A stretch of 64,000 nt of DNA, taken from NCBI RefSeq assembly GCF_000718135.1, contig NZ_JOEM01000014.1:127485-191484 (forward strand), given 5' to 3'. Below, one piece after another: positions 56,724 to 64,000 of this stretch. Position numbers and translations under genes: made by a program. Position 1 is the stretch's first letter; the number at the start of each line of letters is the position of its first letter. The stretch comes from Streptomyces cyaneofuscatus (lineage in GTDB: Bacteria; Actinomycetota; Actinomycetes; Streptomycetales; Streptomycetaceae). The notes beneath the pieces were generated by a model that saw only the letters and a program-made list of their open reading frames with translations, made no database searches and was not told the DNA's origin.

Positions 56724-57035
56724 ATGGCCAACCCCGAGCAGGACCCGAACCAGCAGGAGGGCCCCGCGGACGGCGGCGCGGCCGGCTCCCCCGGTGTCCA
56801 CGACGGCGGAGCCGACGGTGGCGCTGACGGCGGGGCCGAAGGACCGGCGGACGGCGGCGCGGCCGGCACCCCGGGCGTCCACGACGGTGGAGCCGACGGC
56901 GGCGCGGACGGCGGGGCCGAAGGTCCGGCCGACGGCGGCGCGGCCGGCACCCCGGGCGTTCATGACGGCGGAGCCGACGGAGGTGCGGACGGCGGAGCGG
57001 ACGGCGGAGCGGGCCAGTCCGGCAGCCGCTCTTGA
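56724..57035 (+). CDS. Repeat peptide/protein: three 27-residue Gly/Asp/Ala repeats, each with one His (candidate oxygenase substrate)
   Basis: A 103-residue protein with a 12-residue start, MANPEQDPNQQE, then three near-identical 27-residue units and a short GQSGSRS end. Each unit reads GPADGGAAG(S/T)PGVH followed by DGGADGGADGGAE; the last unit ends with an extra DGGA. There are no Cys, Lys, aromatic or large hydrophobic residues apart from one Val per unit, and only one His per unit (His26, His53, His80). The protein should be disordered, acidic and soluble, with no signal peptide. The excellent ribosome site implies abundant translation. Its TGA overlaps the TTG start of the oxygenase gene (TTGA). 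By context it is a RiPP-like precursor or a modified structural protein; this is inference. Confidence 0.8.
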   Translation: MANPEQDPNQQEGPADGGAAGSPGVHDGGADGGADGGAEGPADGGAAGTPGVHDGGADGGADGGAEGPADGGAAGTPGVHDGGADGGADGGADGGAGQSGSRS

Positions 57036-58237
57036 GCACGTCCCGAACCACGCTCCAGGACGTCGGCGCCGCACCGGGCGCCGGGGTCCTGGAGACACGT
57101 CTGGCCGGGCTGAGCGCGGAAGAGTTCGCCCGTGACATCTGGGCCCGGAAGCCGCTGCTCACCCGCCGCGCGAGCGACTTCTCCGACCTGTTCTCCGCGG
57201 AGGCCGTGGATGAGCTGATCTCGCGTCGCGGCCTGCGTACGCCCTTCCTCCGCGTCGCCAAGGACGGTTCCACCCTTCCCGAGTCGACGTTCACCTCGTC
57301 GGCCGGCGCCGGCGCCACCATCGCCGACCAGCTCGACGACACGGCGCTGTGGCGGGCGTTCGCCGACGGCGCCACGCTCGTGCTCCAGGCGCTCCAGCGC
57401 ACCTGGGGGCCGGTGGGCGAGTTCGGTGCCCGGCTGAGCGCGGAGCTGGGGCATCCGGTGCAGGCCAACGCCTATGTCACCCCGCCGCAGAGCCGGGGGT
57501 TCGACGCCCATTACGACGTGCACGACGTGTTCGTCGTACAGATCGGGGGAACGAAGCGCTGGCTCGTCCACGAGCCCGTACACCCCGATCCGCTGCGCGA
57601 CCAGCCCTGGACCGACCACCGCTCCGCCGTCGCCGAGGCCGCGCGGGGCGCCGCCCACCTCGATACCGTGCTGGAGCCCGGCGACGTCCTCTATCTGCCC
57701 CGGGGCTGGCTGCACGCCGCCGAGGCGCAGGGCGGGGTCTCCGTCCACCTGACGCTGGGGATCCACACCTGGACCCGGTACGCGCTGGCCGAGCAGCTCG
57801 CGCAGGCGGCCCTCGCCGCACTGCGCGACGATCCCCGGATGCGGAGCACCCTGCCGGTGGGGGTGGACGGCCCGGACGGCGAGCTCGGCATGGTCCGCGA
57901 GCGGCTCCTCGCCGCCGTCGCCGAGGCCGACTCCGCCCCGCTCTTCCACCGGGCCCGGCGCGGGCAGGGCCGCCCCGCACCGCTGGGGCCGCTGGCCCAG
58001 CTCGCCACCGTCGACGGCCTCGGTCCGGACACGCCCGTACGGCTCCGCGCGGCGCTGGAGGCGCGCCTGGAGGGCTCGCGCCTGACCACGCGCGTCGGGT
58101 GGCTGGACTTCTCCGAGGCCGACCTGGCGTCCGTGTCCCGGCTGCTCGACGGCGAGGCCCGCGCCGCCGGTGAGCTCGGCGTCGCGCTCGTCGGACGGCT
58201 GCTGCGCGCGGGCGTGCTCGTGCCCGCCGGAGAGTGA
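57032..58237 (+). CDS. JmjC/cupin 2-oxoglutarate oxygenase of the ribosomal-oxygenase (MINA53/NO66) type
   Basis: A 401-residue Fe(II)/2OG oxygenase. The JmjC core reads YVTPPQSRGFDAHYDVHDVF with metal ligands His160 and Asp162. Next come VVQIGGTKRW, with Lys175 as the likely 2OG-binding residue, and LYLPRGWLHAAEAQGG with the distal ligand His228. The pattern is the same as in human MINA53 and NO66 and E. coli YcfD, which hydroxylate His or Arg in ribosomal proteins. A C-terminal dimerisation and winged-helix region (about 270-401) is also present. The TTG start overlaps the stop of the repeat-protein gene by 4 bp, so the two are made together, which points to that protein as substrate. Confidence 0.85.
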   Translation: MSTSRTTLQDVGAAPGAGVLETRLAGLSAEEFARDIWARKPLLTRRASDFSDLFSAEAVDELISRRGLRTPFLRVAKDGSTLPESTFTSSAGAGATIADQLDDTALWRAFADGATLVLQALQRTWGPVGEFGARLSAELGHPVQANAYVTPPQSRGFDAHYDVHDVFVVQIGGTKRWLVHEPVHPDPLRDQPWTDHRSAVAEAARGAAHLDTVLEPGDVLYLPRGWLHAAEAQGGVSVHLTLGIHTWTRYALAEQLAQAALAALRDDPRMRSTLPVGVDGPDGELGMVRERLLAAVAEADSAPLFHRARRGQGRPAPLGPLAQLATVDGLGPDTPVRLRAALEARLEGSRLTTRVGWLDFSEADLASVSRLLDGEARAAGELGVALVGRLLRAGVLVPAGE

Positions 58238-58286
58238 CCGGGCCGCGGTGACCACACCGGAGAGTGACCACACCGCGGTGACCACG
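58227..58286 (+). repeat. 30-bp tandem duplication across the start of the sucrase/ferredoxin-like gene
   Basis: The units 58227-58256 and 58257-58286 differ at only four positions. Each contains GGAGAG, TGACC and CCGCGGTGACCAC, so the duplication provides two copies of the ribosome site and two in-frame GTG starts (58248 and 58278). The first unit also contains the oxygenase stop codon. Confidence 0.75.
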
Positions 58287-59228
58287 ACGGGACGGTTCTT
58301 CTGCGCGGACGCCGCCCGGACGCGCGGCGACTCGATCGTCGGCACGGCACCGCACGGCACCGCCTGGGTGCTGATCGAGTACCGGGGCGGCTGGCCGGCC
58401 GACGGCTTCGACGGCCTCGACCTGGAGCCGGAGACCAAGGCGCTCGTGTTCGCCGCCGCCCGAGCGGCGCGGGCCCGCGTACTCCTGGTGCGGCGCCACG
58501 GCCGCACCATGCCTCAGGGCCCCCCGCGCTGGGCCGTCCTGCGCTACGACGCCACCGGCGCCCACCGCCAGCACTGGGGCACCTGGGGGCGTGACGAGGA
58601 CCTGGCACAGATCGTGGATGCCCTGGGCACGCCCGGGGAGCCCGGCGGCCGGCCCGTCGTCCTGGTCTGCGCCCACGGTCTCCACGACGCCTGCTGTGCC
58701 GTGCGCGGGCGGCCCGTGGCCCGCGCCCTGAGCGAGCGCCGGCCGGACCTGGTGTGGGAGTGCACGCATGTGGGCGGTGACCGGTTCGCCGCCAACGTCG
58801 TCGTCGTGCCCGACGGCGTCTACTACGGGAACCTCGATGCCGGATCGGCCGTGACGGCGGTCGAGGAGCACCTGGCCGGCCGTATCCGCGCCGAGCACCT
58901 GCGCGGGTACACCGACCTGTTCCCGCCGCAGCAGGCCGCCGTCGCGGCCGTACTCGACCGCTTCGGCCCGGCGGGCCGGCACGACTACGCGGTCGCCCGG
59001 ACGTTCCGCGACGACGACGGCTGGCAGATCCGCGTCACGGGCCCCCCGCCGGGCCCGGCCGCCGCCGACGGAGAGGCCAGGGTCGAGGCCGAGGCAGGCG
59101 GAGAGGCCGAGATCGCGATCGACGTCGAGGTGCGGGCCCGGCGCACACCGCAGCGCCAACTGACCTGCCGGGGCCCGGCGACGAGTTCGGCCGTGGTCTA
59201 CGAAGCCGTCTCGGTCCGGCAGGGCTGA
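58248..59228 (+). CDS. Sucrase/ferredoxin-like (thioredoxin-fold, possible [2Fe-2S]) protein
   Basis: A 326-residue protein. The family signature is LVCAHGLHDACCAVRGRPVA (Cys141, Cys149, Cys150), followed by ECTHVGGDRFAANVVVVPDG (Cys172, His174), as in Apd1-like sucrase/ferredoxin proteins. A further Cys is in RFFCADAART near the start. It may bind an iron-sulfur cluster and act as an electron carrier or an oxidative-stress protein. GTG 58248 and GTG 58278 lie in a duplicated start region and cannot be told apart. It is 10 bp after the oxygenase, so it is probably the third gene of the operon. Confidence 0.8.
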   Translation: MTTPESDHTAVTTTGRFFCADAARTRGDSIVGTAPHGTAWVLIEYRGGWPADGFDGLDLEPETKALVFAAARAARARVLLVRRHGRTMPQGPPRWAVLRYDATGAHRQHWGTWGRDEDLAQIVDALGTPGEPGGRPVVLVCAHGLHDACCAVRGRPVARALSERRPDLVWECTHVGGDRFAANVVVVPDGVYYGNLDAGSAVTAVEEHLAGRIRAEHLRGYTDLFPPQQAAVAAVLDRFGPAGRHDYAVARTFRDDDGWQIRVTGPPPGPAAADGEARVEAEAGGEAEIAIDVEVRARRTPQRQLTCRGPATSSAVVYEAVSVRQG

Positions 59229-59253
59229 CGGAGCGCCTGGGCGGACAGAGCCC

Positions 59254-60375
59254 TCAGGCAGCCTCCTTCCCCTCCCCGAGCCCTTCCCCGATCGCCTCCG
59301 CGACCTCCGCCACCCGGGCCCCCTCCTCGGCGGCGAAGCGTTCGCGGTCCAGCTCCTCGGCTATCTCCTCGTCCTGGGACATCAGCAGGTCCAGGTTGGA
59401 GTCACCGAGTTCGAGGACGCCCATGTCGACGTACGCCTTCTGGAGCCGGGGGCCCCACAGGCCGATGTCCTTGACGCACGGCACGATCCGGCTGAACAGC
59501 AGCTTGCGGAAGAGCTGGAGGAACTCGGAGTGCTCCGAGAGGTCCTTCGCCTCCTGCTTGCCGATGCCGAAGTTCTCCAGGACCTCGACCCCGCTGAGCC
59601 GGTCGCGCATCAGGTAGCAGCCCTCGATGACGAACTCCTCGCGCTCGCGCAGTTCGGCGTCGCTGAGCTGCTTGTAGTAGTCGCGCAGCGCCATCCGCCC
59701 GAAGGCGACGTGCCGGGCCTCGTCCTGCATGACGTACGCGAGGATCTGCTTCGGCAGCGGCTTGGTGGTGGTGTCGCGGATCATCCCGAAGGCGGCGAGT
59801 GCCAGGCCTTCTATGAGGACCTGCATCCCGAGGTACGGCATGTCCCAGCGGGAGTCGCGCAGGGTGTCGCCGAGCAGCCCCTGGAGGTTGTCGTTGACCG
59901 GGTAGAGCATGCCGATCTTCTCGTGGAGGAAGCGGCCGTAGATCTCCGCGTGCCGGGCCTCGTCCATGGTCTGGGTGGCGGAGTAGAACTTGGCGTCCAG
60001 GTCGGGGACGGACTCCACGATCCTGGCCGCGCAGACCATCGCGCCCTGCTCGCCGTGGAGGAACTGGCTGAACTGCCAGGAGGTGTAGTGCTTGCGCAGC
60101 TCGCCCCGGTCCTTCTCCGTCATCTTCGCCCAGTGCGGGGTGCCGTACAGCGTCAGCGCCTCGTCGGGGGTGCCGAGCGGGTCGGTGGGGTCGACCTCCA
60201 GCGACCAGTCGATGCGCTTGTTGCCGTCCCACTGCTTGTCCTTGCCCTTCTGGTAGAGGGCGAGGAGGCGTTCGCGGCCGTCGTCGTAGTCCCAGCTGAA
60301 CCGGGCCGCTCCGGTGGCGGGGACCTGCCAGAGCGGTTCGGAGGGCGGGGTGGTGTAGAGGTCATGAGTGGACAC
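59254..60375 (-). CDS. Ferritin-like diiron protein (R2/oxygenase superfamily)
   Basis: A 373-residue helical protein. Two ExxH metal motifs are present, TMDEARHAEIYGRFLHEKIG and VMQDEARHVAFGRMALRDYY, and upstream Glu residues (HGEQGA; LIEGLALAAFG) complete a diiron site. The absence of the ribonucleotide reductase Tyr context and of ferritin length favours an oxygenase or oxidase. GAAGGAG lies 6 bp before the GTG at 60375. It is divergent from an AurF-like oxygenase gene; both belong to the same superfamily. Confidence 0.8.
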   Translation of the reverse strand: MSTHDLYTTPPSEPLWQVPATGAARFSWDYDDGRERLLALYQKGKDKQWDGNKRIDWSLEVDPTDPLGTPDEALTLYGTPHWAKMTEKDRGELRKHYTSWQFSQFLHGEQGAMVCAARIVESVPDLDAKFYSATQTMDEARHAEIYGRFLHEKIGMLYPVNDNLQGLLGDTLRDSRWDMPYLGMQVLIEGLALAAFGMIRDTTTKPLPKQILAYVMQDEARHVAFGRMALRDYYKQLSDAELREREEFVIEGCYLMRDRLSGVEVLENFGIGKQEAKDLSEHSEFLQLFRKLLFSRIVPCVKDIGLWGPRLQKAYVDMGVLELGDSNLDLLMSQDEEIAEELDRERFAAEEGARVAEVAEAIGEGLGEGKEAA

Positions 60376-60392
60376 GGACGGCTCCTTCGCCT

Positions 60393-60420
60393 CGACTGAC
60401 TCGGCTAATCGACTGACTCG
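60393..60420. promoter_or_regulatory. 11-bp direct repeat between the diiron oxygenase genes
   Basis: CGACTGACTCG occurs at 60393-60403 and 60410-60420, 17 bp apart start to start, just upstream of the ferritin-like gene. Since a TetR regulator gene lies in the cluster, this is a candidate operator. Confidence 0.45.
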
Positions 60421-60640
60421 AACGGCTTGGCAACTCCTGACAAGTTCCGTGACAGCGGAGGAAGTTGGGCGCGTACGCCGATCGCCTCCCCTCGCAGGTT
60501 CACACGTTGGTAGACGGCGGGTCAACAAGTCGCACGGAGTCGTGCGCAAGGGATTGACGGCCTTGCTGACGAGCAGTCTCATAAGGAGTGACCGCCGGTA
60601 ACTCCCGTTTCCGGCAACCCCTGTGTGAGGTGCTCCCGCC

Positions 60641-61594
60641 ATGACGACCGTGCCGACCGAAACGTCCGCGACCGCTCGCGATGTGACCGTGCTCCGTGAC
60701 GCCCTCGGCCCGCTCCGCGACCGTGAGCAGATCGCCGCGCGCCTGCTCGAATCCTCGGCCAAGCACTCCTTCGACCCGGACACCGAACTCGACTGGGACA
60801 CGGCCGTCGAGGAGGGCAAGTGGTTCTGGCCGCCGGAGCTGCTCTCGCTCTACGACACCCCGATGTGGCACCGGATGTCCGAGGAGCAGCGCCTCGACCT
60901 CTCCCGGCACGAGGGCGCGGCCCTCGCCTCGCTCGGCATCTGGTTCGAGATCATCCTCATGCAACTGCTGGTCCGGCACGTCTACGACAAGCCCGTGACC
61001 AGCAACCACGTCCGCTACGCCCTCACGGAGATAGCCGACGAGTGCCGGCACTCGATGATGTTCGGCCGCATGATCGACTGGGGCGGCGCCCCGACGTACG
61101 AGGTGCCGCGCGTCTACCACAACCTGGCCCGGGTCCTGAAGACCGTCTCCACCACCCCCGGTTCGTTCGCCGCGACCCTGCTCGGCGAGGAGATCCTCGA
61201 CTGGATGCAGCGGCTCACCTTCCCGGACGACCGGGTGCAGACCCTGGTGCGCGGCGTGACCCGGATCCATGTCATCGAGGAGGCGCGGCACGTCCGGTAC
61301 GCCCGGGAGGAGCTGCGCCGCCAGATGGTGACCGCCCCGCGCTGGGAGCGCGAACTCACCAAGGTCAGCTGCGGCGAGGCGGCCCGCGTCTTCTCCGTCT
61401 GCTTCGTCAACCCGCAGGTGTACGAGAACGTCGGCCTGGACCGCCGGGAGGCCGTCGCCCAGGTGAAGGCGAGCGGCCACCGCAGGGAGGTGATGCAGAC
61501 CGGGTCCCGGCGGCTGACGGACTTCTTCGACGACATCGGGCTGCTGAACGGCGTCAGCCGCAGGCTGTGGCGCAGTTCAGGGCTGCTGGCCTGA
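60641..61594 (+). CDS. AurF-like diiron oxygenase
   Basis: A 317-residue protein of the p-aminobenzoate N-oxygenase (AurF) family. Metal motifs are EIADECRHSMMFGRMI and HVIEEARHVRYAREEL with the earlier Glu in LGIWFEIILMQLL and LLGEEILDW. AurF oxidises an arylamine to a nitro group, but family members act on many substrates and no biosynthetic genes are adjacent here. The ATG at 60641 is used. The TetR gene begins 34 bp downstream. Confidence 0.82.
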   Translation: MTTVPTETSATARDVTVLRDALGPLRDREQIAARLLESSAKHSFDPDTELDWDTAVEEGKWFWPPELLSLYDTPMWHRMSEEQRLDLSRHEGAALASLGIWFEIILMQLLVRHVYDKPVTSNHVRYALTEIADECRHSMMFGRMIDWGGAPTYEVPRVYHNLARVLKTVSTTPGSFAATLLGEEILDWMQRLTFPDDRVQTLVRGVTRIHVIEEARHVRYAREELRRQMVTAPRWERELTKVSCGEAARVFSVCFVNPQVYENVGLDRREAVAQVKASGHRREVMQTGSRRLTDFFDDIGLLNGVSRRLWRSSGLLA

Positions 61595-61628
61595 GGCCGT
61601 GCGAACCGGAGGCTTTAGGCTCGGGTCC

Positions 61629-62405
61629 ATGACGTCCACCGCCGCAGCCCCGCCGCCGCCCCGCGCGTACCGCAGGCTCAGTGTCGAGGAGCGCCGCGCC
61701 CAGCTCCTGGTCGCGGCGCTCGGCCTCTTCGCCCACCGGGCCCCCGACGAGGTCTCGCTGGACGAGGTGGCGGTGGCGGCCGGGGTCTCCCGGCCGCTGG
61801 TCTACCGCTACTTCCCGGGCGGCCGGCAGCAGTTGTACGAGGCCGCGCTCGGGTCGGCCGCCGACGAGCTGAAGCTCTGCTTCACCGAGCCGCCGGTGGG
61901 CCCGCCGACCGAGCGGGTCGCCCGCGTCCTGGACCGCTACCTCCGCTTCGTCGACGAGCACGACACCGGCTTCAGCGCCCTGCTGCGCGGCGGCAGCGTC
62001 GTGGAGACCTCCCGTACGACGACGATCGTGGACGGCGTCCGGCGGGCGGCGGCCGAGGAGATCCTCAGCCACCTCGGCCGGATCGGCGGAGCCGGGGGGC
62101 GGGGCGCCGGGCCGAGGCTCCGGATGATGGTCCGCAGCTGGATCGCGGCCGTGGAGGCGGCGTCGCTGATCTGGCTGGACGAGGGCAAGCAGCCTTCGGC
62201 GGCCGAGCTGCGCGGCTGGCTGGTCGACCATCTCATCGCGCTGCTCGCCGCGACGGCCGCCACCGACGAGGAGACCGCGGCGGTGGTACGCGACCTGCTC
62301 GCCCTGGAGACCCCGGACGGCCCGGCCGGACGGCTGGCGGAGCTGGTCATCCCGGTCGTCGCCGAGGCGGCACACCTGCTGCCGCAGGTCACTGCGGCAG
62401 ACTGA
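61629..62405 (+). CDS. TetR-family regulator
   Basis: A 258-residue repressor-type protein. The helix-turn-helix is VSLDEVAVAAGVSRPLVYRYF (given up to 20 residues in two parts: VSLDEVAVAAGVS and RPLVYRYF) near residues 42-62. The C-terminal ligand domain is all-helical. It follows the AurF-like gene in the same direction and probably controls the two diiron oxygenase genes. Confidence 0.9.
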   Translation: MTSTAAAPPPPRAYRRLSVEERRAQLLVAALGLFAHRAPDEVSLDEVAVAAGVSRPLVYRYFPGGRQQLYEAALGSAADELKLCFTEPPVGPPTERVARVLDRYLRFVDEHDTGFSALLRGGSVVETSRTTTIVDGVRRAAAEEILSHLGRIGGAGGRGAGPRLRMMVRSWIAAVEAASLIWLDEGKQPSAAELRGWLVDHLIALLAATAATDEETAAVVRDLLALETPDGPAGRLAELVIPVVAEAAHLLPQVTAAD

Positions 62406-62409
62406 CCGG

Positions 62410-62673
62410 GTGAAGAGCGAGAACACCCCTTTCCGCGGCGGCCCCCTGGACGGCCGGGTGCTGCCCGTCCTGGTCGGCCCGACCGGCCACCCGCCGAAGT
62501 GGTACGAGGTCCCCGTGCCCTCCCCCGACGGCTCCCCGCCCACCGTGTACGCGTACGAACGCGTCCCGGCCGGCTACACCAAGCGGCTCGGCCTCCAGCG
62601 CGGCTGGGTGTACGAGTACGCCCCCGGCGGCCGCAAGCGCCCCACCATCAAGTGGCCCTGGTCCAAGCCCTGA
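62410..62673 (+). CDS. Small conserved Streptomyces protein, function unknown
   Basis: An 87-residue basic protein beginning at a GTG 4 bp after the TetR stop. It opens with a GGPLDGRVLPV motif and has a Tyr/Trp-rich C-terminal half (GWVYEYAPGGRKRPTIKWPW). The GGPLDG opening is widespread in short phage-like and actinobacterial proteins of unknown role. No membrane segment. Confidence 0.7.
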   Translation: MKSENTPFRGGPLDGRVLPVLVGPTGHPPKWYEVPVPSPDGSPPTVYAYERVPAGYTKRLGLQRGWVYEYAPGGRKRPTIKWPWSKP

Positions 62674-62770
62674 ACGCCCGCTCCCGGAGGCGCAGGCCCT
62701 AAGATCGACGGTCAGGTGCCGAGGGACGGGTCACTCGGGCGCCGGAGGACGGTCACAAGGGGGGTGCGCC

Positions 62771-64000
62771 ATGGAGGCGCTGCGTAGGGAAGATCCACGC
62801 CGTTTCGGTCGCTTCACCGTGCTGGCCCGCTTCCAGGAAGCCGCGAGCGCCGTGCAGTACGTGGCGCGGGACACCGGCACCGGCGAGCTCGCCGTGATCA
62901 CCGCCGCCCGCCCCGCGCTCGCCGCCGTACCGGCGTTCCGGCGCCGCTTCCAGGCCGAGGCCCGCACCGCCGAACGTCTCGCGGGCGGCTGGGTGACGCC
63001 GCCGCTGGAGACCGGCTCCCTGGAGACCGGTTCCCCGGAGGCCGGCGAGGATGAGCTGCTCTGGACCGCGACCGCGTACGTACCCGCCCTGCCGCTGGCC
63101 GAGGCGGTCGGCATCGCGGGCCCCCTGCCCGAGCGCGCCCTGCGGATACTGGGCGCGGGCATCGCCGAGATCCTCTCCCGGGTCCACGCGGGCGGCTCGG
63201 TGCTCCAGGGGCTCGCCCCGGGTACGGTGCTGCTGGCCGAGGACGGGCCCCGGCTCACCGCGTTCGGCCCGCTGGGCGCGGCGGCGGCGGCCGAGGCGAG
63301 GCCGGGCGGGCAGCTCTCGGTCCGGCTGGGCTACCTGACGCCGGAGCAGGTGGCGGGCAGGGAGGTCGGCGCTCCGTCCGACCTGTTCGTGCTGGGGCTG
63401 CTGCTGGCGTACGCGGCCACGGGGACGACCCCGTTCACGGAGGGCCCGCCCGAGGAGGCCGCCCGCCGGATCGCCGAGGCCGACCCCGAACTGGACGCCG
63501 TACCGGAGGAGTTGCGCGAGCTGATCGCGGGCTGCCTGGCGAAGGACCCGGCCGAGCGGCCCACCGCCGGCACGGTCGCCGCCGAACTGGCCCTGGAGGG
63601 TGCGGCGGGCCTGGCCCGGGGCGGCTGGCTCCCCGAGCGGCTCGCGGCGGCGGTCGCGGACCAGGAGGCGCGGGTGCGCGCGCTGGAGGCGCCGGAGGAG
63701 GCCGAGGCGACCGGGACCGCCGGTTCCGCCGATCCCGCCGGGGAGCCGGAGGACGCGGTGCCCGCGGACGCGGTGCCGGGCGCGGCGGCCGAAGCGCCGG
63801 AGGACGCACCGGCCACGCCGACCCCGACCGACCCGAGGGCCACCGTGGCCACCACCGACGAGACCCCCGGCACCAGCACCTCCGCCAACACGGGGGACAT
63901 CGGCGAGGACCGGGGCACCACCCGCTTCCTCAACACCGGCCCCAAGCCGCCCCAGTCCGACCGCGCCACCACCCACCTCGCCCTCCCCCCAGGCCTGCCC
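62771..64000 (+). CDS. Protein-kinase-like pseudokinase (5' part; runs off the window)
   Basis: A frame of 410 codons without stop reaches the window end. Residues 10-275 follow the Hanks kinase fold, but the functional residues are gone. The beta-3 Lys is missing (AVITAARP, 41-48), the HRD site reads LQG in SVLQGLAPGTVLL (Asp replaced by Gly147), and DFG reads AFG (164-166). Later landmarks are kept (YLTPEQVAGREVGAPSDLFVLGLLL; CLAKDPAERPTAG). The rest is an Ala/Glu/Thr-rich linker, so a membrane helix and an exported domain may follow outside the window. The ATG at 62771 is chosen after the AGGGGG stretch. Confidence 0.8.
   Translation, partial: MEALRREDPRRFGRFTVLARFQEAASAVQYVARDTGTGELAVITAARPALAAVPAFRRRFQAEARTAERLAGGWVTPPLETGSLETGSPEAGEDELLWTATAYVPALPLAEAVGIAGPLPERALRILGAGIAEILSRVHAGGSVLQGLAPGTVLLAEDGPRLTAFGPLGAAAAAEARPGGQLSVRLGYLTPEQVAGREVGAPSDLFVLGLLLAYAATGTTPFTEGPPEEAARRIAEADPELDAVPEELRELIAGCLAKDPAERPTAGTVAAELALEGAAGLARGGWLPERLAAAVADQEARVRALEAPEEAEATGTAGSADPAGEPEDAVPADAVPGAAAEAPEDAPATPTPTDPRATVATTDETPGTSTSANTGDIGEDRGTTRFLNTGPKPPQSDRATTHLALPPGLP

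Noticed and set aside
56763..57020. Tandem repeats that might be taken for a CRISPR array
   Set aside because: The repeats are 81 bp, directly abutting without unique spacers, and lie in an open reading frame.

Overview
The window is a piece of a Streptomyces chromosome. Base composition is very high in GC with strong third-position bias, GTG and TTG starts are common, TTA leucine codons are rare, and the order of the housekeeping genes (chitinase C, DUF2550, atpC to atpI, WecA-like transferase, glyA, Sua5, prmC, prfA, rpmE, LCP protein, rho, thrB, thrC, hom, lysA, ArgS-like protein, response regulator, tRNA-Arg) matches the arrangement known from Streptomyces coelicolor and relatives. No rRNA, CRISPR array, insertion sequence or integrase was seen.

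Layout. (1) 1-2.3 kb: the end of a LuxR-type regulator and a secreted three-domain chitinase behind a promoter with two direct repeats resembling DasR or chitin-response sites. (2) 2.3-10.7 kb: the complete minus-strand F1Fo ATP synthase operon atpIBEFHAGDC followed by a DUF2550 gene. Two Rex-like operators lie upstream of atpI. (3) 11-29.3 kb: a nearly continuous minus-strand housekeeping block covering envelope glycan priming, a second serine hydroxymethyltransferase, a phosphatase-like protein lacking its catalytic Cys, threonylcarbamoyl-AMP synthase, release factor 1 and its methyltransferase, L31, an LCP ligase, Rho, the threonine genes, lysA, an ArgS-like protein lacking the catalytic core, and a response regulator. 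(4) tRNA-Arg(CCG) at 29.5 kb marks a change to accessory content. There is a probable phosphorothioate-DNA-dependent HNH restriction enzyme, a divergent NB-ARC/TPR (STAND) protein with an amyloid-like N-terminal motif and two TTA codons, a two-gene operon containing a GT-B-like enzyme, and a 1080-aa AfsR-type SARP regulator. (5) 38.5-54.4 kb: a membrane protein, a Ser/Thr kinase, a divergent Ku / LigD-polymerase NHEJ pair, a HEAT-repeat protein coupled to a zinc ribbon, a lipoprotein coupled to an orphan histidine kinase, an SH3-like secreted protein, a SEDS/PBP2 cell-wall synthase pair, an amidase and a DUF3291 protein. (6) 54.4-64 kb: a membrane-anchored protein, an ADP-ribosylglycohydrolase, a three-gene repeat-peptide/oxygenase operon, two diiron oxygenases with a TetR regulator, a small conserved protein, and a truncated pseudokinase.

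The most unusual locus is 56724-59228. A 103-aa protein made of three near-identical 27-residue Gly/Asp/Ala repeats, each with exactly one histidine, is translationally coupled (TTGA overlap) to a JmjC/cupin oxygenase of the ribosomal-oxygenase type (MINA53/NO66-like, a family known to hydroxylate histidines). A sucrase/ferredoxin-like thioredoxin-fold protein follows. This looks like a ribosomally made substrate with a dedicated His-hydroxylase, that is, a candidate RiPP-like or structural-protein modification system. The assignment of substrate to enzyme is inference from gene context.

Other points worth attention: a perfect 24-bp palindrome covering the ribosome-binding region of the HNH nuclease gene; five tandem heptamers upstream of the DUF2550 gene; a 30-bp tandem duplication that doubles a translation start; and three degenerate enzyme homologues (phosphatase, ArgS-like protein, kinase).
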